Source of the DNA: Marthasterias glacialis
Lineage: Eukaryota; Echinodermata; Asteroidea; Forcipulatida; Asteriidae
Length of the DNA stretch: 64,000 nt
NCBI GenBank assembly: GCA_911728455.2
Contig: OU452236.1
Span: 7,992,171 to 8,056,170, forward strand
Direction: 5' to 3'
Below, one piece after another: positions 48,001 through 60,000 of the stretch; the stretch's first letter is position 1, and every line of letters begins with the position of its first letter. Below the pieces are notes generated by a model that made no database searches, was not told the origin of the DNA, and worked only from the letters and a program-made list of their open reading frames with translations. Made by a program: the position numbers and the translations under genes.

Positions 48001-51000
48001 ATTACTAGAAATTTCAATTTTGTCGTGAGCAATTTAATGCATGATTATGGAAATGGCGACTAGAAGCGACTACAGCTCAGGCCAAACTAAGTGTTTGGTC
48101 AGGATTAAATGATGCCACTATCACCTATACACACAATGAGTCCAGGCATATGATTTCTCAGGATTTGTCTTGATTTCAGGATTTTCTCAAAACCTTGATC
48201 CTTCAAATTTTCTTCAAAGATTGAAAGCAGTCACCAAATGGAGAAAGAAATAGTCCACATTGTGTTCAAACCTGTAGTTTTTGTTTTTCTGGTGATACAC
48301 AGAGTCTGTAAACCTCCTGAATGGTAAGCATTTTGGAGGCTTCAGGTTTAGAGTAAGGGGGAACCCAGGCTAGCTAGCCGCTTTTTCAGAATTTCCACAT
48401 TCGTCAAATCTTATCCCTGTGAGTTCTAGCATTAAAATTTGATGATTAACCTGTCGTAAGTAACAAGTGCCATACCGTATATCTTAAATAGCAATTAGAT
48501 GAACTGTCCAAGCAGATGAGATTATTAGAAGAAGATGTGAAGAGAGTGGAAGACAGACTTAGTAAACACCGTGAGGCCTACACATCTATGCTCTCGGTAA
48601 GTCCTACCCTTGCTCCCTGTCCCCGTCCCCCTCAGAACCATTAGAGTAATATCGTCTTTAATCCAATCATGCCACAAACACAGGGACAAATCCCCTCTAT
48701 TAATGATACACTGGGCTCTTTTATGTGCATTACACAACACATGAGACCAATGGCTTCACGTCCCATCCGAAGGACGAAGCAATTACGGTTAAGTGTCTTG
48801 CTCAAGGACACAAGTGCCATGACTGGGACCCGAACACACACTCTGACATCAGAACTTGAGTCCAATGCGCTAGATCGCTCGGCCACCATACTTCATCAGG
48901 GCAAGATTTAATCAGTCACGAAGATCGGTAGAATGAAGATGAGTTAGCTAGCAGAGTGATCTTGCTTAGCAGATTTGATGGCACTGTACAAATCGCTGTA
49001 TCAATAGTGCCATATCATTTATTTAAACTCGAAGTTAGAGGCTTGCTTACAACAATGTAAGCAAGATTGTAAGTTTTAGTTGTTATTATGCACATGTATA
49101 AACAACAAAAACAGCTTTTGTGAGTAATTTGGACGTGTTTGAGAAAAGCAGGGAGGAGAAATTTCAGACCTTTCTATGTCTGCCCCGTGAAATATCCAGC
49201 TGTATTTTCTTCAGATATAAAGAAATGCTGCTCTTTGATCTACTTCTCTAGCACTGAGGATACTGTTCCCAGAAGCTCCTTGAAATCTATAACTCCAGGG
49301 GTTATCAAAAGGTGGAAATTTCATCATTTCAACATGCCTCATAAAGTTTAGAACCTCGTTTCCGACCTTTTAGTCAGCAATGACTCTTACCACTGGAAAA
49401 GATTTCCGGAAACTGGCAAATCCTTCTGAACTTTTTGCCTGTTTTGCTTCCTCTATGCAGAGTTATCCTGTTGCTCTGAACAACGACGATGCAGTAGCAC
49501 CATCCACAAGGTAATGACAAATCTTGGCACCCATCTCTCCCCCTTCCCCCCCCCCAGCCAAGACACATCGACCCTCTCTGTTAAAGTGTTTACCCCCCAC
49601 TTAAGACAGTGTCTCGGAACAGATCGAAGTACGAATGCATTCATTCATGACTACAGAATGAGTTTGATTCAACCAGGCATATTGTTCGGACTCGACTGCT
49701 TTTAAGTTGGTCAGAAAAAAACTTCTTAAAGGAAAGGTTCAGCCTGATGCTAGTTTTGAAGAGTTATAATTTTAGTGACCAATAGAGCTTTCATTGAAAA
49801 TGTGCTCTCTTTTATTGATCAGCCGTTTTTAAGTAATAAGGCCGCATCTAAATGAAGCGACTTGGGTTATGGCTATGGCTGCTGGCTGCAGTGACAACAT
49901 TGAAGAATAGCATTGCAGCCATAGCTATAGCCGAAGCCATTCATTCGGACGCACCCTAACATTGTCTTAAAGAGTGAGAGCACCCCTGTGAAATGTTTCT
50001 AAATACATCAATACTTTGTAAGACCTCGAAGAATGAACCTAAGAAAATAACAGCATATCGACGTGTCCAACTGATGAAAGACAGGAAACGCAGTAAAGAG
50101 GGCCACTTATCTACCCTCACATTAGCAGTTTATCCAATAGTCGTAACTTTTTTAAGTACCTGAAACCACCCAAAAATGTTTAAACATGTGAAGGGACTTG
50201 CAGACTTTGAGTTGAATAGGATTATTAATTTTTTAATTTCCTGCACGCTTCATTAAAAAAATTTAGGGAAAATGCTGGTAGATTTTTTTGTTCAATTTTG
50301 ATGAAAGTTTTAGGGTGATTTAAAAATAAAAACTAAAAACATCAAATGAATCAAATCAAATGTTGTTCAGCATAAGCCTACATGTCCATTCAGATGTTGA
50401 AACACCTTTGGCTGGTTTCAGGTACTTTTCAGGTGAATTGGGTCGATATGTAGATAATGGATGCTGGAATGTTCTTACTGTCACCCTGACACTGACCCTG
50501 ACCCTGACCCTGACCCTGACCCTAACCTTAATCCTAATCCTAACCCTAACCCTAACCCTAGGGTAGGCTTGGCATGTTGAGTCTTACTACTCCAACCATG
50601 TCTTAAGAAAAGGTGGATGGGCCTTCGGCACAATAAGATGACGTAACACAACTTGCTTTCTTAAATAACAAAATAATGTCAACTCAAAATTGACATTGTG
50701 TCAAAGAAACTCCACAAAATTGTTTATTAAGACTGTCCAGGGAAGTTTTGGGGCAAGGTAAAAAGGAGAAAACAGTTGCCTGGAAATTGTGCAACCTGCT
50801 TTCCCATTGAACTCGTTTTCTAAGTTACTCTAATTGACGTATTTTCGACTGCAAGAGGGCGTTTTCAGCGGCTAATTTCCTTGCATTATAAGACAGGTTC
50901 ATCTTATTTTGACTGCCTATAGATATTGGTTTCTGGTATCAATTGCCAAATAAATAATAAACCAGATTGTTTTATTTGCTTTGCATCACATAAATTTGGT

Positions 51001-54000
51001 TCACACACGCCCAAATACTGCGCATTGTTTCCTCGAAAAAGAAAACAAAAGGTTAACCCCAAAATAATAGACAATGTTTAAAAATCTCCAAATGGTTCTT
51101 TTAGACTAGCCACAATTCTTAAAGGTAAAATATAGGATTGGTAAAGCTGATAGTGCAGTGTTCTAATACTTTGTGTGATTCAGTATATACATGAGAAAAC
51201 AAACCTTTGAAAATTTGGGCTCAATCCGTCGTCCGAGTCAGGAGAAAATACTGAAAAGCCATGCTTACTTTTCAGCATGTAAACAAATTGTCCTTAATTT
51301 CGATTGTTACAATCCAAATTAAAAATGTTGGTCTTCAATATCTATTTTCTCAACTTTGACAGTATTTCAGACAACTATTTCTATGGAGGATTGGTACTGA
51401 AATGAACTTCATAGACAGTGAGCACTGAGACTGGCACTAATAAAACATTTTTTTGATGAATACCAATCCTGTGTTCTACCTTGAAGTATGCCTTCAAGAT
51501 TAAAAAGAAGGCTTGGTTGCTTCTTGCCTGAGCTCTTTGTCCAAGGCATGTTTTTTCTTGAGAAAAACAAAAACAAAAAACAAAAACTATAAACCTAAAA
51601 TAGACCAAATGTTGGCAAAAAAGGCTGCAAAAATTGTTTTTTCAGGATGTATCACAAGACGTTTCAGGGAAGCTTCGCTCATCCCACAATCGATAAATGA
51701 TTACCCAGTCAGTTTCCCTTGTGGATAAAAATATGGCCATCATACAGCTTGGGTTTTTCATTGAGCTCCCTTTGTTTCAATTTGTAAGAGAAAAAGATGC
51801 ACAACTAGAAAGTCTCCAGAATTGTATTTTTTTCAGAATATGTTAAAGGAAATTTAGGAGCATCCAAAATCTATGTACGTCAAGATAATACAAAAAAAAT
51901 AAAAGGGGTTGGGGGGTTGGGGAACATGCCAAGAATAGACATGTTCAATAAAACTCTGTAAAAATATTGGTTTTGTAGTTTGAGGATTGAAGCCAAAACA
52001 AGCAGGGCAAGGGACGCATATACAGCAGGACCAGATTATTAACAATAACACTCATGTGCAAGAATTGTGTTTACGGAAGATGTCCACTTGAAACCAACCA
52101 ATTATGCATGCTTTCAAGACTGAAAAACAATCAGCCCAAAATAACTTTTATTTACAATAAATGTGCCTTTAAACAGCTCTGTGCTCTGAGAACGTTTCAG
52201 GGAACACAACTATGTGCGTGATATTTTTTTTTCTCACAAGAAGAAAGACATTAGTATACTCTGCATGTCAGTGTGAGTTGGTGGAGGTTGTAACCTGAGC
52301 CAAATGGTTCCGTTCGCTGAAGTGCCTTTTAAAATGACTTCTATAGCTACCTCCGGCTTCGAGAGCAAGCTTTTGAAAATGAAAATAATGACAGCACTCT
52401 CTGAGGAGGTGGGATTGTGTAGAAATAACAATATGGAAAAATGTTTGTCAGTTGGTTTTACAAAACTGATGACCTCTGTTACAGACAAAGTACAGTATTG
52501 GTTTAAAAAAATGAAGAAGATTACTTACAAATCTCTGAGCTCACCTATAATAACAGAGTGTGTACCAGTACCACTCCTCCAGAAAATAATTTCCATCTGA
52601 AATACTGTCAAAGTTGAGAAAAATAGCATTTGAAGACCCCATATCACTATTGTTTATTTTGATTGCTGTGATCAAAAAAAGCACCTAGTATAACGTAAAC
52701 AAAATCGCTTCGGGGGGGGGGGGGGGAAATAAAACAAAATGACAGGTCAGGTATGTTTCATATAGGTGTGTTTTATGATGTGTTTATTGAAAATTAAAGA
52801 TGGAAATTCAATACTCTTTAAAAAAAAAAAAAATAATAAAAAAACAAATAAAAAACAACAACAATGATGCAGATTGATTTAATTTTCAAAGAGTAGGTAA
52901 ACATGGTTTAAAATGGCACTGCCTTTTTGCATTGAGAAAATGTCTTATAACCAGTTCCTGCCGGTAATCTTCCATTATTTCGTGTCAAGCCTGTCAGGAT
53001 TATATTGTCGGAATTGCACAAAAAATCCTTGACTTGACAAAACCAAGAGATTATCATTGAAGCACTGGGATTTTTGTTTTCTTAATCGAGAAAATGTCAA
53101 ATTCATGCACAGTAAATTGCAAAACCCCAAGGTGTATACAGGTCATTCGGCATCAACAAGTTAATGTACCTCAACAAAAAATATAATAATACCAACATTT
53201 TATTATTATTATACCTCTCATTTGCAAATGCCCAGTTTTTATTGGTCATTTAAAAAAAAAACTCCAAATTTTGCTTGAGACTTTGCATCAATTGTAGTTC
53301 TGCATTCTCCTGAAGACGAACTGTTAGAAGTTCGTTCAAGAAGAGATTCTTACACGGTTGTCTCCTGTGAACCAGTTTGGTTCTTACTTTCAGCGCCATG
53401 CAATGCTTCAAATCTGACTTATTTCTCCATTTGTTTTTAATTGTGGTTTATAAATGTGCAGACATAATCATTAGCCAACTTGCAGTTGATTTCAAATATT
53501 TCAGGATGGCCAAGTTCCTTGCTCATACAATTGAACAATTATTCAGGAGGGAGGGTTGTACTACTTTGATTTAGTGTGTAACTGATGTAAACCTTTTGTG
53601 ATGTTTTATTTATCCGTAGTAATGAACAACCAAAAATCAAACTAGAAAATTCTTCCAAGACAGATGGCCCTCAGGAAGGCTTCAATGGCAGTAAAAATGT
53701 AAGTTGAGATTTTGGCAAACTTTCAAATTGTTGTGGTGCAGTATGCATGTAGTTTTAACCCTGTTAGACAGCATAGAGTAAGTTCAGGTGCCGATCTTTC
53801 CTTAATTTGGTGTTTAATTTGGTCTGTTTTTCACTCAAATGCGTCTAGTTGATCAACTAGTCAAAATAGTCAATGCATTTTGTTGAGCAGACGATAGGAT
53901 TAACGTAAACACTAATGAAACAAATTGCTGTAGGCACGCCAATTTCATTGTCATTATTTTCTCTTCTTTAGTGCAACTGTTAATTATCCCTCTGCAAAGA

Positions 54001-57000
54001 TAAATTACTGATACTGAAGAAAACCTACTGTTATTGTTAAACTTCTCATTAATTGTGATTAAGTCACGAATTTGGCTGAAGAAACAGTGCTCCTGGGCTA
54101 GGTTGATTCAGCTGGACTAGTTAGTCAAACCATGTAGCGTTTGGGTGACATCTAGATGGACTATGGTTAAGTCTAGTCCACTCTAGTCACCAACCCGAAC
54201 TTGCTTATAGCAGCTGCAAATGGCTTGTAGTGTAACATTAGCAAGGTTTGACCCAGTTCCATTCAACCAAAACATATGTTCAAAAAATGACACTTTCTCA
54301 TGACTCTCATGTGAACATACTGTACTTTCCTAAACAAAACAAAAATTCTTGTTTTGTATAATTTTTCACTAGAAAAGAGTTTGTTGAATTATGCAAAATA
54401 TTTTTGTGCAAATTCAGGACTATGTGGATGATTATACAGAAACACATAATCTTTAAATAGTTAAAAAGGGAAGTCAAGTGTGTTTAATGGTGAAAAAGAT
54501 TCTTGCCCTTATTTGATCAAAGGCCATTGTTACCGAAAGTCACTATCCTCTAGCAACAACAGCTGTGCTGACTTTTTTCGCCTCAGTTTTGCTGTCCCAT
54601 TAATTTTGTTGTCCGAGAGTGTGCAATTTGTTCCTTAACTTGCAAATACTTTGGCAAGCTCTATGTTGGATTGATTTATTAATTGATTTGATGACACAAG
54701 AGCGTAAAATGGCCAGAGGGCGCTGGCTCCGTACGTGTATCTGCACAAGAATAGATACACATTGAATGCCTCTAACGCTGACTCTCTTGGAATTTAATTT
54801 CTTTTACTGTTCGGGAATAAAAGCAGCTTCTTTTTTACGTCATTTTAAGAGTATTTTTAAGATTACTTATTACCATTCTGTGAAAATAATAAATTTGGCC
54901 CCCCCCCCAAAAAAAAGAAAAAAAATTAATAAATAAATGCAATAAATAAATAAATAAATAAATAAAAAAAAAAATTAATAATGAAAAAATAAATAAAATA
55001 GTCATAGCAACTTTACACACCAGGGCTGCATACGCAATAGAATAAGGTTACCAGCCAAACTACCATGTAACGTACATGTAATACTGTCTGTGACTGGTTT
55101 CCTGCTCTTTTCTGCTTAGCAGGAAGTTGTTAAGCAAATGTTTTTGCTTAGGTAGCTCCATGAAATTGGGATTTTCTGTACAGCATTGAATAGCTCAAAA
55201 CCGAGTATTATATGAAAGGGATCGGGTGTCTGAAAACCGGCTCTCAAAACACTGGCTAATAGAAATGACTGTGGTTTTAAAGATTTCTTGTTCTTAACAG
55301 CACAATGATAAAGGAATGTCCACACAGTCTATGTCACAAAGGACTGTGTGTATCAGCCAGAAATGCACTCTTACCAACATGGGTTACTTATTTATGCATG
55401 GAGGGCGGGGGTCTCCTCCATGGTTACTTCAATCACGGCTATCAGAAATCTGGCTGTCTGAATCAGGGCCCAATTTCGTAGAGCTGCTTAAGCACAAAAA
55501 GTAGCTAAGCACAACAAAATAAATGCTTACCAGAATAAGGTTACCAGCTAAAATAGCATGTCACATGTACAATCTGTGACTGGTATCCTGCTTATTTTTG
55601 CTGAGCAGAAAATGTTTAAGCAATGTGTTCTGCTTAAGTAGCTCTGTATTACAAGATAAGGTGAGAATTGTGACTACGAATGACACATTGAACCTAATCA
55701 AGTTTGCAGAAATCATTCAGTGAACTATATATATCGCCGTATACCCGGCAGAAGGACGTTACCAAAATGTGCCTGCCAAAAGGTCATAAGCAATTAATGT
55801 GCAAAATTGTGCTTCAAGAAAACTGAGTGTGAAAGTTTGATCGTGATTTTTATGTCATTGTAGGAAAATTGAATTATGCATGGGAATCGAAACACATGTC
55901 TTCGGAGTAATTCTAGCATTAAAGGGGTTGTGTTGTCATGATTATAGCAGGCCTATGGCTGTGCATGGAACATGAGATGAACTCTCACCCAGATACTGCA
56001 CACGCATACGCTTGCTGTCAAATCTCAAAGAGTGCCGTCTTTGTCAAACTGCGATGTGACTGCTGGTGTGCATGCACGCGTAGTAATTGGGTTATTCCAT
56101 TTACTGCTATAACCATGACGACACAGCTCCTTTAACAAATATTTAACAGTTATGTACGCTTGTTTTAAAGTAGCCATTTGATTGCTGTCCAGCAGAAGGT
56201 TGGGAGCCTTATGTCCTTAGACCAGTACTGACAATTTTATATCCCAGGGATCTCAATTTACACTGGACTACAGGCCCCAAGGCCGGTTATTTTAGTGTCC
56301 CGCCAGTAAACTTATGACCGGGACAAATCTGGTGATGGTGTGCTTATCAATTGAATACTATTTCCTCACTGTGTTGGTTATATTCAAAATATGTTCAAAT
56401 GTTGTTTATATGTTAAATTGGGAGATAGTTTCGTTCTCATTTTGATTCTGGTCTTGTTAAAACATTTCGGGTCCAGATTTGTTTTTTGAGCTACATGCTC
56501 TGCAATCTTATGGATTCCACCCCACCCCCACATTCGAGCCTTAATCCATGGTCAAAATATGTGAGTTCTGTGGAATTGCCCATCTATATTAACAAAAACT
56601 GTTTCATATTGATGTACAAGTGCTCTTTATGTTCAGAATGAATGAGGAATGACTAAAGACTAATTTGGCTGTCTGTGTTTTTCCCCCCTAGGGTGGTAGA
56701 CAGCAGTGGTTAGATACTACGTTAGCATCGAGAAGGAAACGTCTTCACCATCATCTGGAAGATTTAGAGCAGTGCTACTTCAGTATTAGACAGAGTGATA
56801 TATCACCCAGTGAGTATGACCGTCAAAATTCAAGTTTTCCATCAAAAGTATCTTGTGACTTTTTAAAAAAGTGTTTTGAACACCTTGTGTAAATATTTCT
56901 ATACTTACTAGAATACAAGTTTGATAGATTGATGTAACATTGGTATCAAAGAGAAAGATTATTATATAAATTTTTACCCGTACGCATAAATGTGTGATAA

Positions 57001-60000
57001 TAGTAGTAATAATAATTATAGTAGACTTTTATGGCACATTTGTCCGGAAACCTGATCAACGCGCCTACACAAAACAAGCTGTATGACAAACAAAATTCAT
57101 GCTGTAGTGTTAAACTGTAATAACTAGCAAAGCAAATTAGTCTTCAGCTCCCTGTTCATAGAAGATGTTGTTTGACGAGTGCGGCAGGAAGTTGATTCCA
57201 AATGGCAGGCAGGGCCTTTACAAACTGTTTACTCAGTGCTCTCCCAAGCTCTCCAGTAAGAAAGGAAATCCACAGGCTACTCGTGTGGGATTTGAACCCG
57301 TGATCCCTTCATTCTAGAACCACTGAGTGCGCCTGATGACAAGAGGCTAGTCAGTAAAGATGTTACCCTGTAGTTGCCCCTCAGTCCATTTTTAACCCCG
57401 AGGAACAAACACAACCCCCGACACTCACAAGCAAAACAATTTTTTTTAAAGGTAGAATACAGGATTGGTATTCATCAAACAATTTTTTTATTAGTATCTG
57501 TCTGAAAGCTTACTGATTATGAAGTTTACACCAGTGCCAATCTTCCAAAGAAATCTTTCTGTCTGTAGTTTTGTAAAAGTCCAGAAAATTACCTTTTGGA
57601 GACCCTGATTTTAATTTGGGTTGTAACAATCAAAATTAAGAACAATATGTTTACATGCTGAAAAGTGCATGGTTTTTCACTATTTTCGCCTGACTCAGAT
57701 CACAGATTGAGCCCAAATTTTCACAGGTTTGTTTTTTCATTGTACATATTGAAACACTCAAGTAAGAATTCTGCACTGTCAGCTTACCAATCCTAAATGT
57801 TACCTTTAATAATCTTGTTTCCCATTCCTCAGTTGTGAAGTCCGCAACCAGTCTCTGCATGATAATAAATGACACACATATGTATGAGGCTATACTTCCA
57901 GTCTCTCGCAGACTGTACACCAACTCATTCCTGTGGGGTAGTGGTTAAAGCGATTTATCCCTGACAGAATGAGATAAGTGATTTCTGACCTTACGGATGA
58001 AAATTTATCATTATCTTATTGTGACAGGAAGCAAGATTCAAAACACTTGTCCCTTGAGGTAAAATATTAGGAAAAGCTGCTGCTGTTTTTTTTTTCTTAC
58101 AGACTTTCGATTGAAAGAGGACTGTACTGCAATTGTTTTAAAAGAGATCCTTTATTTTGACCCCTTCGGGCTCAAGAACTATTATCAAGCTAAATATTAA
58201 CCTATCCTCTAATCTGTCTAAGTAACAGGTATGCTGCCTTGCAGCTGATCAGCTAATGCCCTCGTTTTTTGGTTTCCATATTTTAGGAGGGCTTCACATA
58301 ATACCTTGCAGTAGTTTGCAGTACAAATTATTTACCCACAGCGTCTACATTGGGGGATCATTTTATAGAATTTTATGGAATGCAAGTGAACAATTTAATG
58401 CACACCAACTAAATTAAATCGATCTCCATTTATAGGCATCTCAACCCACCTCCTCCTTTATCAGAGCCCAGAGTAGGGTCCCATAATGTAGGGAGGAATA
58501 TAAATGACACAATATGCCATAAGGCTTGCATCAAGTGCTGCTTTCTTCCCCAGGGATCAACGGCCAAAAATGAAAACAGAATCCTTCCGCCCACACATTT
58601 CTGTGATGCAGGAGAAGGTAGTTGCTATATATATCCCACCCTAGGTTTTTTTGTAGGTGTATTAGTTTCTCTGCCCATCGGTGAATTTGTCGGGTTTTGT
58701 TCAGAGATCAGCTTTTCAAGTAGTCCTGGGAATTCTTGGAAAGAGCTGGGTATTAAATAGTTTTTTTGCAAAGTCTTTCAAATCAGTCCCTTTTTTGTAT
58801 AAGTCATTGTTTTCAAGTGGCGTTTTACTTAAAACGTGCCTCGTGGTGAAATAAACATAGGACAGTCCATTATTCAACCATCTTGTGTTGTCAGAAACCT
58901 CGGATGTTCTGATGGATTATTTGATCTTGTAAATAATATCTGCAAAGCATCTCTCATTCAAATCAGAAAATGAGGTTCGATCCGTCGCTATCTTGATGAT
59001 GATTCCACTCTTGTCCTTGTTCATGCCTTTGTCACTTCTAGACTCGACGACTCTTTCAATTCTCATCTCCCTGGACTTTCAGATAGAGATCTTTCTAGGA
59101 TCCAGTGTGTTCAAAACACCAATTCTGGCCTCGTCTCATGCACGCCTTGTTCTCAACATATAATACCCAATTTACACAAACTCCACTGGCTCCTGATTCA
59201 AATGCGTATCGCGTATAAGTTAATCTCACTTTCAAAGCTCTTCGCGGAGCCAGACTATATATCTGAGCTTCTGCATAACTATCTTCCTGTTAGTCCTCTT
59301 CGTTCTGCTGGTCAAACCTTACTGATGCAAACTAATGTTTCTACCAAAATTCTATGGTCAAAGAGCCTTCACCTTCTTTGCACACTCCATATTCATCAAG
59401 CTGACTCTGTTCTGATTTTCAAAGGACTTTTAAAGACTTTTTTGAATCTACATTTTTATAACTTTGCTTGATATATTTCATTGTTTTGTTCTGTGTTTAA
59501 TACTCGTAGAGGCTCCTGCATTGCATTACGCGCTATAGAAACGTCTCAAATGTTTAAAAATGTCCTGGAATTTATGGATTTAGCAAGTACCTGTGTGTAG
59601 GTTTAGAAGCTCACAATGTTTTTACATGCAATTTGACTCCTTAATATGGCATACAATGAGAAGACAGTAGCTGCGCATGAAGAGGTCTGTATTTAATTCA
59701 AGAAACTTAATATTTTTTTGTACATGTTTTTTCTGTGGGTGTTTCAAAGTGCTTCTTCTTGTAAAACCAAAATCTGTGTGACTGTTCACAGTACACAAAG
59801 ACTGTTCCTGCGTATAGCGCTTATTGCTGCATTACAATTAACATTTATTTACTGTTCCACCCTGGAAACGGACCCTCATATCTAGGACTCTGTGTACAGC
59901 ACAGAGGAAGAGTCCTACATAGACCTAGTATGGATCAAACAAGGAAGAGCTATTTGAATGAGCTTCATATAATAGTGCTTTGTAATAGTTATGAGTTGCT

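Larger units (their letters stand above)
48597..49460 (+). other. COP1 intron 7 (864 bp)
   Basis: It contains a family B SINE in reverse (48645-48892) and the second copy of the intron-5 repeat (49148-49400). Confidence 0.8.
49511..53619 (+). other. COP1 intron 8 (4.1 kb)
   Basis: It contains a hairpin at about 49860-49950, a fold-back MITE (50088-50425), a telomere-like tract (50481-50562), a TTAA MITE (51119-51484), MITE-like sequence near 52540-52700 (ATTTGAAGACCCCAT, cf. 3985-4080), a G-run at 52711 and an inverted piece of the 18.8-kb element near 52925-53150. No gene is supported, including the 98-codon open frame at 52304-52600. Confidence 0.75.
53699..56691 (+). other. COP1 intron 9 (3.0 kb)
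   Basis: It contains an A/T-rich (AAAT)n tract near 54925-55000, two GCTTAGC-family repeats (55035-55165 and 55465-55650) and a CTCF-like word (54711-54727). No gene is supported. Confidence 0.8.

Noticed and set aside
50360..50566. ORF with a TLTLTLTL tail
   Set aside because: It is a translation of the telomere-like repeat.
52304..52600. 98-codon open frame in COP1 intron 8
   Set aside because: Its right end runs into a MITE-like segment also seen near 3985-4080. There is no recognisable domain.
59202..59471. 89-codon ORF as a host gene
   Set aside because: It is the C-terminal tail of a dead CR1/L2-type LINE reverse transcriptase, not a cellular gene.
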